Shown: positions 1 through 13,296 of the stretch, one piece after another
Layout: the number at the start of each line of letters is the position of its first letter
How positions within the stretch are numbered: the first letter of the stretch is position 1
From: Brugia malayi
Taxonomy: Eukaryota > Nematoda > Chromadorea > Rhabditida > Onchocercidae
Length of the DNA stretch: 64,000 nt
Direction of reading: 5' to 3'
Assembly (NCBI RefSeq): GCF_000002995.4
Contig: NW_025062478.1
Coordinates: 62,001-126,000 of the forward strand
The notes under the pieces: model-generated
The model's database searches: none
Seen by the model: only the letters and a program-made list of their open reading frames with translations
What the model was told of the DNA's origin: nothing
Position numbers and translations under genes: made by a program

Positions 1-1370
1 TTGAATGATTTGTTTTTTATATAAATTTAAAGAGGATGAAAAACTTTTTTGCTACTTTGCTTTGTTTAACATTTATATAAAGTTATTATAATTATCCTTG
101 TTTATCTCTTGGATTCAATGGTTTTTGTTTGTCAAAACTGAAATTTCTAAGCTAATGCATTTCAATTATAACAAATGAAAATTCCGACTGAAGAAAAAAG
201 ATTAGCGATGATTTTATATAGATGTAACACGAATAGCAAAAAGATATTTTCAGTATTTCAGGACATTTTTAAATTCTCGAAAACAAAAACCATATTTTAA
301 ATGTTAATTTCAACTTATTCTATTTTGATCAATATTCTTATTATTCCAGTCAAATTTTTATGCTATAATAAATTTTGTCATCGTTGTCATAGCATCATTG
401 ATTGATACTATGGAATTGCAAATGAGCAATACATCATCTTACTCTTACTACTTACCTATTCTTTATTTCTAGAAAAAGAATCACACGTTTTCTTCAGATA
501 AAAGTATTAATTTATTCTTTTTTCATTGCTGAGACAACATTACTGATTGCTGTGTGATCTGAGATAATTTCAATTTTGAACAGAAAGGTGACTCCACTTC
601 ACGAGAACGACGATCACATAAATGTAGCAGAGAGACGATAAAATTGAAGGAGCATCATTAGACGGTTCGACGGTTCCCACTGTCATTTCGAATTTGTGAA
701 TAATAAACAAAGATAAATGATTGCTTGAAGTTTGTATTTGCATATAATTTAAGTAAGCTTCTTGTTAAAGTAAAGGGAAGGGAAAAAATCAATTAAATTT
801 ATAGCTGTGATAAGTAAATAAACTTGATTAAACCCTAAAAGAAAATGAGCCTAATATTCTAGTGCCACTAATTCGTCTCTTTATAGCATCTCCCTTCTTC
901 ACCTTTCCCTTCATCGTATCACTTTTTAGTTCCCTCAACTTCAAACTGAACTTCTCTACCTTAGCTTCTTTCTTTCTTTTTAATTATTATTTTCAACAAT
1001 AAATTTTTGTCATTTCTTCTTCACCTCTAAAGAAAAAAACTCTTCTTTGCTGTTGAAATTTAAAAAAAAAAAATTCATTTGCAACATTTCGCTGGGACAC
1101 GCATTAATTTTAAAACTTGTCATCGTGGATATGTAATTGTCTCAGTGATAACTGTTAATGGGTTATCAGATGGCTATCAGCTGTGCTAGTCATGTTATTA
1201 TAATTAATTGTGCTGTTGGAAATGACTGATAAAGTGACCATCTATCTGTTCGCATTTTCCAGATTATCGTTTTTTGTTTTTCTGTTGCTCGTTGTAAATT
1301 CACTTGGATGTTTTTTAAAAGATTTTTATGTACTTCTCATTTAATTTTGCAATTTTCGAATGAACTGAAA

Positions 1371-1384
1371 TTATCAGCTGATAA
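1371..1384. promoter_or_regulatory. GATA/E-box palindrome
   Basis: The bases TTATCAGCTGATAA form a perfect 14-nt palindrome made of two inverted TGATAA GATA-factor cores fused around a CAGCTG E-box. This is visible directly. That it binds GATA or bHLH factors is an inference. No gene start is evident nearby, so the target is unknown. Confidence 0.3.
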
Positions 1385-3140
1385 CTGCCAGAAGGTATAA
1401 TTCGACTGGCATATAGTTGTAGCAGCAAATATGCCACTATCAGTGAATTACTTTTGTGTTTTCTGGAAAAACCGTTTCGTTTGACTGTATGAGGGATTTG
1501 AGGTGAGTAAAAATTTGGACTATTAAGGAATGATTAACAGATCACAAATGAAACTTTGCTATATGCGACAAGGAAGGCAGAGCGAAACGGATGTGACTGA
1601 CATAGTTGTGACAGCTCATTGTCTCATTTCATTTCCAGCCCATTTGATGGATTTATCAAATGTAGCAGCAAAGAGTAAGCAAATAATATAAATTCTTAAA
1701 ACAGTTGTCAGTCTCTGTTGGCGCCAAGAAAGCAGTCAATCCCTCTGATCAGTGACAGATGATTCTGTTGCGATCAAGCTCAAAGGTCAAGAAGACATCA
1801 CTATCAAATCAGTGAAGGACGAAATCTGTGGACATGTCGGTGACTAATGACAAAGCGAAATAGTTGTGGTCATCAATGATGAAGCAGAATAACTAAAAAG
1901 TAACGAGAAGAGTGAAATAGAAAGCTAAGTGAGTGTATTTATGATCAAAACAGAGAGCGGAATAGTTAGCGTATCTGCGGCTAAAGATAGAGCGGAATCG
2001 TACCTATCGCAGAGCGGAACAGTTAATATTGTTGACAGTCAATGAGAAAGAGTAACAGTAGCTGATCATAATACATCCGCAACTGTGCAGTGTCACCACA
2101 ATCACGTGACCGTAATCGCTATGACCTATCAGACGGATAGTTTAAACGTAAGTGTTGTGCGTTTCGACCCAATTGATAATGTCGTGGTCGCTATATTTAC
2201 TGAATTTTCAACATTTGTGGAAATTTCGCGAGAACTATTTAATTCCGTAACACCTAGGACGCACGTATTTCACGTAACGGTACTAGAAATGCATCAGCAG
2301 TAGTAGTGTTCTGGCTGATGGCAGTAGTGGATGGAATTTAAGACTGTTATTGACAGACCAATTAGCTAACAAATAAGACAAAATAGCCATGTGTGTTTTG
2401 TTGACCTTTTCGACAGGTAATTTGTGATGTCGGAGACATATGGAGAGAGACACTTCTGTGTTAAATATTTCTGTTACCATTATTTAATGAAAGGATGCGA
2501 AATATTGATAGATTCCATCATTTCATTCGTTTTTCTTTTTTTGAATTATTATAAATGTCTTTTGGGAATTATAAGAATTGCAAAAGTAAGAAAATAATTG
2601 GAGAAGTAATATTGAAATTAATTTATATAAGAATAGACAGATAGATCTTATGACAGTTCTGTGCCATTTATTTTATCAATAGTTTACTGATTGCAGTAAA
2701 CAAATGATTAATAATTAATGATTATTTGATCACTGATAGTGCTGCGATGAGCATTAATTACCACTGATGAGCTATCAAATCAAACATTATCTTTAAGCAA
2801 AAATATTTTTTTTTTTTTTTAGATTGAATGAATGAATAAAAACAAACAAAATGAAGTGGTGGTTAATTAGTTTAATAATATGTTTCCCTTCTTGCATCCT
2901 TAAATTTTAGGTAAAATTATAGGTAAACTATTCAATGTTTTATTCGGGCCTTAGACCGTAAAAATTTCTTCTCACTTCTCCTTGAATTATTTTTGTTTGC
3001 AGATGACTTGTGTGAATGAGAGTTCGTCGTGATCACAGGTTAATTTTCTCTACCTGTTCCTAAAAGATTGGCCTGGAACTGATTGAAACTGTTGTTAAAT
3101 GAAGGATTCACTGAAGCGCACAATTGTTGCGAAGTTGATG

Positions 3141-3174
3141 AAGAGAGAGAGGGAGAGAGAGAGAGAGAGAGAGA
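3141..3174. repeat. (GA)n microsatellite
   Basis: A near-perfect GA dinucleotide run with one GGG interruption. It lies in non-coding sequence. Confidence 0.9.
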
Positions 3175-6100
3175 AAATTTATGTTATTAATAACAGTAAT
3201 TTGGGAATTAGTAGTTCCTCACATGGCGCAAATGTTCCCAATAATTTGCAATTGCAAACAAATTGTACAATCTGATTACAATATATTACTAAACTATTAG
3301 AAATAAGTCTGTTGTCGGATTGAAAGATATATTATTGAAACATATAAATAATTGCTACTATAAAAATTCATTTATGAATGATTGTATGATCTGAAAGATC
3401 AAAGACTTTTTTTTATTTTATTCTTTTTTTATGCTTTGTTACCTTCTTTCTATTCAAATATTTGCGTTATTACTTCAATGACTTCGAAATATTTTAACTA
3501 TTATAGTAATATATTATATTATAAAAATTTTCGACTTTTCCGTACTGCTATTTCCCTATTTTTTGCATACATCCCAATTAACGCAACATTTTGAAGTTTA
3601 ATATATTTGTTAACGTTTATGAAACAATGCTGAATCCTGAAAATCGTTTTTTAATCCTGGTTATAGACAATTATAATAAATATCGAATTAATAAAATTAG
3701 GATAGAACTTATCAGTATTATGAACATCCTGTGAACTCTTCTGATTTTTATTTTGAAAAAGTAAATGTTTAAAATTGTATTTTTATAAACTCTTCAAAAC
3801 TGTTTGATAAACTATTTGAAATTCATCTTTTAATAAACTTTTCAAATATGTGAATGCTTAGTCTTTTCATGTTTTTTATTTTTAATTTTTTCCACTTCAC
3901 TCTTCCCGAGTTTTCCAATGATTAATTTCTGATAAATGTCCCGACATGAGCACTGATGAAAGCTTCCCGCTAATGAAGCTTATCAGCGCCAGTGCCACTC
4001 TCGAAACCTACTCTCGAAAACCCACCCCTCCACTTTACCGCCCCATCCCCTCCCTCCTCCTCTCTCTCTCTCACTTATACTTTCCACTTGTCATCCGTCC
4101 TTTCCCTTTGGAAACAATCCTTTCTGCTTGCATTCTTTGTTGTTTGCCGTGCTATTGCGCTTATTATCGATTCTTTCCACCCAATTTTAACGATATTATT
4201 ATTTAGTGTCTTATAAGCAATTTGCAATTATAATTTTTCATTCAGTTTTCTTTTTTTGCCAATTTCTTTTCATTTCGTTTCTCTTTGAGTTTTGGTTGAA
4301 TCAATCAATTTCAAACTGTGAAAATCTGAATGAAATTATCTTCCGTCTACTTTCTTTCCATTCTTCAACTGATAACTGATAATTTCCAAACAGCTTGTTC
4401 TCTCACTTAGTATTTTGATGGGAATAAACAGAGAAAAGAGAGAAATACAAACAACACTTATCTTTAGTTTTATTTTCGAATTTTCATCCTTCACTTCAAT
4501 CTTTTCCTATTCCTCCTCAGTCTCCACAGGTCAAATGACAAAGGTCACGCGGGTCACTTACTGTCATTCATCTCTTTCTTGTATACATAATCCCTTCTTT
4601 GATCCCTTCCAAACTCAATAATTCCGATGTCACATCCAAGTGCAAGTTTACAACTGTGACTTACTTCTGCCTCTAATGCAATATTTTCTTCTCCTTCCTT
4701 TTTTTCTCCCAAATTTCAGTTTCATTTTTATCTTTTTATGCAATTTATCATTGAAATCATTTCACTGTCACCTTTTTATCAAACTGAATTCAATTTTTTC
4801 TCATACATATGTGTCATCCATCTGTCATTTCGGTTGTATTAAGTAATTCAGAAAGTTTCATTCCACTTTTTCTCCTCCTTTTTTGTCCCTTTTTCCGTTT
4901 GTTTGCCATACCGGAAATCATGGAATAACTATGCAATTTCTTTCCGGTCTATTAATTCTTCACACTGGGATTAAATTCACAAAACTTTCTTTTTCAATAA
5001 ATGGGAGAAGTAGGGATGCTATCAGAATATAAAAGTTATTGATATCATTATAAATGTAATTATTGCAACCTATTTATTTAATAACAAAAAATTACTGAAA
5101 AGCTTTAATTGGCTGAAATGAGTAAGTAAAGAAATCCGTTTGATCCTAATCAGTCTGGACAATGTCCAGTGATCCTGGTGTTAGACAACAAATCAATATC
5201 AGATGACCAACCGGATAACGGCCGGATTTTTCTACACATTTCGGTATATTAGTAAAAAATTTTCCTATGGAGTTTTGGAAAAGTTTCTGTGTAAAAATAT
5301 TCAGAAAGTTCTATGCCAATAATATCAGTTGGGAGAAAGAATAAAAGGAAGAAATGTGCGCGCGTAAAATTTAGGAGTACAAATTGAAAAGGACAAAAAG
5401 TAAAGTATTACTACTCACTGAGAAGAGAAAGAATAGAATAGCACAACCTTTTTTTGCTTTATTTTATTGTCATTCTTTCTTTATTACTTCCAAGAATTTA
5501 TTATATTTGACAGCTGTACATTTACTCTAAACTTTATCGTAAATTTTTATGGATTCGATATAATGTCGTCTAAAAAATTCTCATTTTTAAAACCAAAAAA
5601 AAGATCTGCAATGATGCATTTTCTTTTTGAAAAAGAAAGAGAGAAAGAGAATTCTGGAAAATTTTTAGTCACATTGATGCATACTAACTGATAAAGTACT
5701 CTACAAGCATATCAATAGTTCAACTGATCTTATCACTGATATTGTCTACGGTTCAAAATGCAAAGATTATTATTTCCTTCTTTTAATTAAGTTATTAATT
5801 AACTGTTTCATTATTTCCGACGATACATCCAATAAGCTATAATTCATAGTTCGCTTCAAATAATACATTTAGTTTTGTTGAATATAATAAGAAAAAATGA
5901 CTGCAGAAATCAGGTTAGAGAAAACTTTAAGAAAGCTGATTTTTATTATTATCTTTTTAAATAGCAAAATCTTATCCATTTCACCTCAAGCTTAATTAAC
6001 TCAGTCCTAATTATCTTATCTACTAGCAGTTCAGTACTAATTTTTTGTTAACTTTCAAAGTTTTTCTTCCTTTTCATTTTTTCTCATTGCTTTGCTGTTA

Positions 6101-6962
6101 CACTGACTGATAGATTTGATTAGAAATTTATACCATAACAAATTCTATTACCAAAAAAACGAAACTATCCCATTTAGGTACCATATGTTGTAGGAAATTG
6201 AAAGTCTTTGTCATTTTTGTAAGAAAAAATCCGAATTGCTGTTAATTTTATTATTATTATTGCCATCATTAGACGACGATTCATTATTACAAATGTAAAA
6301 GAAAATGTTTTAATCTATAACCAAACTTACACCTTCCATTTTTATGATTTGCAAAAATGAATCTCCTAGTTTGGAACAGTTTCATTGCTGATAATTAAGT
6401 CTTTTCCGATAGTTTCATTCTAATGTTTAACTATTTCATTTCTTACATATTGAATGTCTCAAATAATAGTTTCATTTATTTCATCCATTAGTTGGATTTT
6501 TTGACAATAAAAGATTCATTTTCAGTGTTTTGCCGGCTTACAACAATTGATACTATCTATTTCTTTTCTCTTTAACTGAAGTTTAAGCAAAAAGATGAAA
6601 AATATTAGCCGAAGACTAGAAGCTTACTTAATCAATTCTAATCCAATCTAACTATTTCTTATCGAGAAGAGATTTTGCCGAGAAATATGACAAATGAGAA
6701 AAATGCTTGAACTTTTTGCTTGCTTGCAACTTAATTGAATAAATTAAATTGAATTAAGGAAAAAAAAAAAAAAAACGATTTCTTTTTCTGATCTCAATTT
6801 TGGTGAACAGTGAAACTGAATTGTAATTTTCAGTCTGATAGTTTAATTCAAAGAAGAATTAAATTTAAATTTTAAGTGTATATTTTATAATAGTTGCACA
6901 CTGCATGTTCCAATGAAGTAAAAAAGAGAAAAAACAGTGCCCGAACATTAGATTGTGATACA

Positions 6963-7037
6963 TTAGGCCAATATATACTAGGCCTACATTCACTAGGCCG
7001 ATGTGCACCAGGCTAATGTGTAGTAGACTAATATGCT
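6963..7037. repeat. Decayed 15-bp tandem repeat, 5 copies
   Basis: Five head-to-tail 15-bp units can be laid out: TTAGGCCAATATATA, CTAGGCCTACATTCA, CTAGGCCGATGTGCA, CCAGGCTAATGTGTA and GTAGACTAATATGCT. They share a core close to CTAGGCC-A-TGT-A and differ at several positions each, so this looks like an old minisatellite. No function is evident. Confidence 0.7.
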
Positions 7038-8206
7038 AATTTGGGTAGACTATTTAGATTTTATTGTTTCTGCAGTTTGTTGTTTATAAGTGCTCGTCTT
7101 TGTTGTTATTTTGAATTTGTCCTTATTTCAAGTTTTAAACTTTGGCTTTTTAGTTATAGGTATCAGCTAATTGTTCATCGTACATTTTGTCTTCTAATTA
7201 ATTTATTTTAATAAAGAAATACACTACCTGTTGTGTTTTTCTCTTCATAACTACTTTATATTAAAAATAGGAAAAAAAAGCTTTAAATTATTTCATTTTT
7301 TCCTTCTTTTCTGCATCCTTTTAATTTCTATCGTAAAATTTCTATCATAACCTCTTTTTCTCCTCAAATATTACCATGCTTTATTTTTTTTTTAATTTTG
7401 ATTTTTATTTTAGTTTATAAGTTTTCTGCATGCTTTTTTTTAGTCGGATTAAACAAATTAAAATCAGAATTAAGCAAATACAAAATATGATTGTAATTTT
7501 TTAAATCTGTTTTCTGGGTTGTAATAATTTTGTTTGTAATTTAAATAAATTAAACGAGTTGAAATTAGGATTAGACAAACTGAAACTCAAAACTGTAATA
7601 AATCTTTCTTTATAAAAAAGTTCCTTACTGTTGAAAATAATTATTTCTTATCGTCTTCCACCACTTCGGACATAAACATACAACTGTTCTACTCATATCT
7701 CTTGGAGTTAACTTTTTCCCTTCCGTAATTTATCAATGCATCGTGTGAGGACGGAGATACATATTCTAGTGACATCCAATGTTAAATGATTTTAAAAATT
7801 TGAAAAAAGTTACAATTTGCGCCATGGCTTCACTTTTCCTTCAAATTTTCATCATTGTTATTATTGCTTTAACAGTTCCTATCGCTCATTTAGTTCAATT
7901 TATCTGAAATTTTGCGCAGTAAAAACTATTTTTCCTTTCATTAAACTCTTCAAATGAACTTAATGAACTCAGCGAATTTTACGAATTTTAAAGGTTTAAA
8001 CTACTCTTTTGATTTAAATATTTTAGCATTAAAATTGATAATTTATATGGAAGTAAGCCTAGTGATTAAGAAAATGAAGGGAAGATAGATACGGCAAGTA
8101 AGGTTATAAATAAACTGATTGTCATGAAAATACATTTAATTTTAAGAAAGCTGAAGATGAAATTGAGTCTTTTGTTTGTTTTATATTCGATTTTCTAAAA
8201 ATTGTT

Positions 8207-8211
8207 TTCTT

Positions 8212-8250
<39 letters not shown>
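8207..8250. repeat. (CT)n microsatellite
   Basis: A long uninterrupted CT dinucleotide run, preceded by TTTC repeats, in non-coding sequence. Confidence 0.9.
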
Positions 8251-8253
<3 letters not shown>

Positions 8254-8614
8254 GCAGTGATGAAAGCAAATAAAGTGTACACAAAACAAGCGTTTGAGCA
8301 ATCAAAAAGTGTAAACATAATGAAATGACCTTAAATGAAAATTTTTCCAAAACAAAGATTTTCCGTTCAAATCATTTTCTCTTCGTCCTTCAATAATATA
8401 AAAATGGATTCTTTTTATTATTTCCACTTATTTTTATTTTTTTTTTCTCAAACAAAAGATTAGTTTTTTTTTTTGTTCCTTTCAAACAAATTTAACAATG
8501 AGAAATTTAAATATTTAAAGGTCTATGATCATTGTACCGTACTCCACAAACAACTGCCATTTCCTACTTTTTCCATCCAAAATTTAGGTGACAAAGGTCA
8601 CACACATAGCATTT

Positions 8615-8635
8615 GATGATGATGATGATGATGAT
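8615..8635. repeat. (GAT)n microsatellite
   Basis: Seven consecutive GAT triplets in non-coding sequence. Confidence 0.85.
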
Positions 8636-9180
8636 AGATTTAATTAGTGCGATTATATGACTCATCCAATGTAAGCTAGTTAGTAATCTTGTTTAATTGA
8701 TGTTAATTTAATTGATGAAATAATCTTATTACCATTATTATCTCAAGTATTTTATAACAAAGCATTACACATATTTCAAGTGTAAAGATTAAGTAATCAT
8801 ATTATCAGTTGAAATCAGTTAGTAGCATTTGTAACTTCTATTTAGATTAGACAATGTTTGCTAGATTTTTCGGTTTTTTTGAAATTATTATCGACTTTAC
8901 TGATTTCCCTTGTTTTTTCATTAATGAGAAAGATAGTTTGTTTGTTTATTTGACCACTTATCTTTTACATGTTTTGTTTACTTCTTGTCTTGTTTATTTT
9001 CTTCTCTTACTTAATCTGACGGATTCTCTTCTCTTTCTTTCAGAGTACATGTATTATACTATTATTGCTAATTAAATTCATTTCGTTTCACTCACTTAGA
9101 AATATTTTCAGAATATCAATTCGTCTTTGTTTATGCTAACAATGAAGCAATAAAACATGCGTTTATTTTAATCAAGTTCT

Positions 9181-9228
9181 CTCCCTCTCCCTCTCTCTCC
9201 CTCTCCCCTCTCTCTCCTTTTCCCTCTA
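9181..9228. repeat. CT-rich simple repeat
   Basis: A mixed CCCT/CTCT polypyrimidine tract of about 48 bases, less regular than the CT run near 8.2 kb. Confidence 0.8.
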
Positions 9229-10079
9229 TAAAACAAAACCTTTTACTGTTATAAATAGATATTAGAAGTTAATTAATTGACTGTTGGACAATTTGTCATC
9301 CATCATCCTTTCTTAACATTTATAATTCCAGTGAACGAACATATTTTCTTATTCTCTTAATTATTTAATTACATTCGACTTTTCAACCAATTTTTAAATT
9401 TTATTTTGTGAAATTATTTCAAATTCTTTTTCATTCTTTATTTCTTTCTGAATTCTAGTTTCTTCTTTACTCGCTACTACCTACCTTTTACTTCTTTACT
9501 GCTTTTTACTTTTCGCTTCTCTTTTATCATTTGCATTATTTATCAAAATAATAATTAGGTTGAATTTCTAAACTTTACATAGAATTATTCATACTAAACA
9601 AAAATTTGTAATCAGTTAAAAGCCAACTTTTATTTTAATTCACTTTATATTCCGTTCCCATTACTGTTCATGAGAAAAGCTTTTTTTTTTCTTTCCAAAC
9701 ATTAATTTTTATCTGATCTCACACTATTCCATCCACAACTATTTAACAAAACTTTTTTGCCGTCACAATTTAATCATATTAATAAGTATAACATTTTATT
9801 GTGTCTGCAAATTTTTACTTTCCAATGTCGGACAGTTTTTGAACTTTTCATTTTGAAATCAATTATCATTTATATGCCAACTTATTACGTTAATATTTTA
9901 TTGATAATTTGTTGATTGATGGTTAGGAATGATAAGGGTTGATGATAACCTGTTTTTATCTGTTGATACATATTGCAACCATTTCAATCAGATCTGTTTT
10001 ATTGGCCAATAACATGTAAATGATAAGTTGAAATAGTTGAACATACTATCTGCTTTTAGGAAAATATTTAAAGTTACTT

Positions 10080-10095
10080 AGGTACCTAGGTACCT
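10080..10095. repeat. 16-nt perfect palindrome
   Basis: AGGTACCTAGGTACCT is its own reverse complement and is also a direct duplication of the 8-nt palindrome AGGTACCT. Flanking CTTAGGT words extend the pattern imperfectly. It could extrude as a cruciform or bind a dimeric factor; no function is shown. Confidence 0.6.
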
Positions 10096-11495
10096 TAGGT
10101 TTATATTCAAATAGATCAGTGATGTCACGTTATAACTGTGATTACTTGTAATCATGTTAAAGTGTGTTGAAATGAATAAATTTGTATTTTCTCATCTCTT
10201 TGCCTACAAATAAGAGAGTGGAACAGAATTAAAGAAAATGCAAAAAAGGAAAGAAAATGATTGAAATAAATTTTTAAATTGAAATAAAGATAGGTGGAAG
10301 AAAATAACTGGTTCTGCGTTGGAAAAAAAGAAAAATAATATATTTCAAAGTTAGAAAAAAAAAGAAAATAAAGTTCAAAGAGTTTATTTCATATATTTTA
10401 AGTGTGAATTATCACCAAAGTTCTTTATTAATAATGATTTGATGATATCTTTCCCTTCATTCCGTCACTTTAGTAATGTTTAATAATTTGCTGTAATTTT
10501 TTCTTTTCCCTTCCTGAAATTTTCCATATTCTCATTTGATACTTTCTCGATCCAATCATTTATAAATAATTCTCTTTATTTTAATCTAATTGTTCGTAAA
10601 TAATATATTTGCTTAGTGCATGAAGATAGATATTTATGGAAAGTTTTTAGTTTCTTTTTGGGATTATTTTTTCACGAATTTTAATGATTTAATAGTTTAA
10701 TAGTCATCAAATCTGGATTGTTTTTCTTTCTCTCCCCTAAATTGATTTGTCCAGTCAAATTAGTTATTATTTCGTCAAATGTTTCATTTCTCAGATTACA
10801 TAAATTTTTTATCAGTTATAAAAAATATGTCAAATTGAGAGAACTGAAATAGAATTGAAATGCCTGCTATGTCTTGCAACTTTTTAAATAACATACTAGT
10901 TACTTTGTGCCATGAGCTATTCCACAAATTCTCGAATTGTTAGATTCTCGTCGGTGTGGGAAAAAGAAGAAATAAATAGCGGGTATTTACCACCTGAATT
11001 AATTCTCTTTCTCTTTTTCTTCACAACATTTCACTGATTACTTTGTGCTATGAACTATTGCACAAGCCACATACATGTCAATCGGTGTGACAATCTTTCC
11101 TCTCAATTTTTTAGCTAAAATTTTTGTTTTATACAATATATTCTCTCTTCGTTTCTTTTTTTCTTCCCATTTCACTTTTCTTCTCAGTCATCTTTTCATC
11201 TCGTGTTATTTATGAGAAGAAATTCTAATCTAATGAATTTCTCTTTTCTTTCTTTCTCTCCCTCACCTTCTCCTTGTCTCCTCTCTCCCTCCTCCCAAAA
11301 AATTTCATTAAATTCTCTCCGTGACAAAGAAGCATTTCATTGACATATCGCAATAATTTGCAATGATTTCATTCATTTGCATAGCTTTGCTTCCAATTCT
11401 ATCCTGAAAACAGTTCCATCAAATCTACTTATCCTTTCTTTTGCTTATTCGTAATTTGAAATTTTGGAAAGCTATCAGTGAAATAATTAAAAATT

Positions 11496-11606
11496 CTTCT
11501 GCCCATATACCTTTATATCTTCTGCCCATATACCTTTATATCTTCTGCCCATATACCTTTATATCTTCTGCCCATATACCTTTATATCTTCTGCCCATAT
11601 ACCTTT
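11496..11606. repeat. 23-bp minisatellite, 4.8 copies
   Basis: Four full copies of CTTCTGCCCATATACCTTTA followed by TAT (23 bp) start at 11496, 11519, 11542 and 11565. A 19-bp partial copy starts at 11588. The copies are identical, so the array is young or homogenised. Because 23 is not a multiple of three, the plus strand reads open through it in rotating frames by chance, which argues against coding. Confidence 0.92.
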
Positions 11607-12597
11607 CCCACTTCACTCATACATTGCTATTAATTATTCATGCACTAATTATATCGTCTTAATTAGAATGATAGACGGATTTGTTTGACTTTTTGCTGTT
11701 TAATTTCTAAACTTTTGAATTATTCCTTAATTCTAGAGTCGCATAAATTTATAAAAATCATGAAACCATAAGTTCACTTTTTTATATTCGTTATCGATTA
11801 AACTAAATCTTCCTTTTTTCTCCTCCTTCCGCAAAGATAATTACTGATAGAAGATTTTGTCATTCTTTTTGATTAGATTTGCAGGATCGTAATGATTTTA
11901 TTATCATTCCATAAAAAAATCCGTACCTGAAACAAACTTCACAGTGTAGTCGTACCTGTTTTCCTTATCAGCCAGGTAATCAAATCAACTGATTGTTGTT
12001 AATTGAATAATCAGTAGCTTTTATGTCATATGAGATATCACATATTTACGTACATACATCTGTGCATTCACAGATCGATCATTTGCTTATTCAGCGAACT
12101 TCGTCATCGCTAATCACACAATTTTTCATTCGTTATAAAAATTTCGAGTTTAAAATTGAAATTTTCTTAGAAAATAAAGGAAAACATGTGGAATGTGCAC
12201 ATCACAAATGATTATTCATTTCAGCTTAAATCATTTCATTCGATTCTTCTCATCTGAAAGGGTGCATGCAAGGGACATTTCATTTCTATGAAATAATTCG
12301 TATATATGCGTAATCGATTAAGAAGGATTATTCACATATTATTTTAGAATTTAATAACTGAAAATGAAAAAGAACTGTTTGAATGAATGCGGTAAACAAC
12401 TCTTTTCTCTTTTTCAGCTTATTTTGTCATTGTTTTAAATTCAAAAGGCTCTCTACCCATCTGACCTGTACGATTGTAAATAATTAAATTTTAATTTGGA
12501 TAATACATAAATGTAGTGTTATCAAGGTAATCTACTCAAATATAGCTTTACTGATTTAGATGCCATAAAGATTTCTTGTTTCAGACTTACTCTCCAG

Positions 12598-12996
12598 CTA
12601 CGTTTGTTTGTCTCTTTGTCCTTTTATCTTTTCACTGTTATCACAAATGTTATTGCTTTGTGATAAGGGAATTAAATACGAGCTCGGACTATTCGGCTCA
12701 TTCGGTCTCAGTCTAATCTGATCAATACACGATTTCTTGTTAGCTGAACAGATCTCTCCTTGTAATTCGATATCCAATTTGCATATCTTTCCGTAACTTT
12801 CCATCCTTTTCTTCTCATCCACGTGGAGAGTAGAACTGTCCGTGAAATGCGCTCTCTTCCAGCAATTCTTGGCACTATTCGACATTTCTGGCATTTCATC
12901 TCTGAGTGAAAATAACAAAAGAGGGAAGAAAATTGGCCTATAAGCAGCTGTCCTCAGGTTAACGTACGCGACAACTACTTTCATCCCTTCCGGCAT
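12598..12996 (-). CDS. Hypothetical ORF, 132 codons, uncertain
   Basis: I do not recognise this protein. The frame is open for 132 codons from an ATG at 12996 to a TAG, in a patch visibly richer in G+C than its surroundings. A good splice acceptor (TTATTTTCACTCAG) lies inside it, ending at about 12902, and is followed within a few bases by ATGAAATGCCAGAAATG in two frames. The true product may therefore start at the internal Met near 12890 after cis- or trans-splicing, leaving a hydrophilic protein of about 98 residues. That part is rich in Lys, Ser and Asn and contains six cysteines, with no motif I can name. The first 30 residues are hydrophobic and may be intron. It could also be one exon of a larger gene, or chance. 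Confidence 0.3.
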   Translation of the reverse strand: MPEGMKVVVAYVNLRTAAYRPIFFPLLLFSLRDEMPEMSNSAKNCWKRAHFTDSSTLHVDEKKRMESYGKICKLDIELQGEICSANKKSCIDQIRLRPNEPNSPSSYLIPLSQSNNICDNSEKIKGQRDKQT

Positions 12997-13260
12997 TCCT
13001 TACCACAGTCAGTCACGGATATCCGACGTGTGTTCGTTCATGGACACAAACACATTCCTACGGAATAATTATCCGTTATTCCGTTTCGAATCGCTCTTAC
13101 TCGGTTTACTCCGTCCTTACTGAATACTTGCATTCATGTAAGTAAGAGGTCAGTCAAATTTTAAAACTATAAACAAGAAGAAACTAATTCCATGATTCAT
13201 TTATTTCTAGATTAATGAATAATACGAAAAATTAACAGAGGAATTGTTGATTTCTTTCTT

Positions 13261-13296
13261 TTTTCTCTCTCTCTCTCTCTTTCTCTCTTTCTCCCT
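13261..13296. repeat. CT-rich microsatellite
   Basis: A CT dinucleotide run with TTTC interruptions. Confidence 0.85.

Larger units (their letters stand above)
1..12597. other. Gene-poor AT-rich region
   Basis: I see no supportable coding exon on either strand. Open stretches are short, mostly polypyrimidine or hydrophobic by composition, and lack flanking splice signals. The region holds simple repeats (GA at 3141-3174, GAT at 8615-8635, CT at 8207-8250 and 9181-9228), a decayed 15-bp tandem repeat at 6963-7037, a 23-bp minisatellite at 11496-11606, and palindromes at 1371-1384 and 10080-10095. A stretch at about 1566-2062 repeats degenerate words such as GAGCGGAATAGTT several times. The interval 2085-2303 (+) is open for 72 codons and less AT-rich than its surroundings, but has no recognisable motif. 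Distant regulatory sequence or non-coding RNA cannot be excluded. Confidence 0.6.

Noticed and set aside
3946..4206. 86-codon plus-strand ORF
   Set aside because: Polypyrimidine composition explains the open frames (two frames are open together); there is no motif and no splice context.
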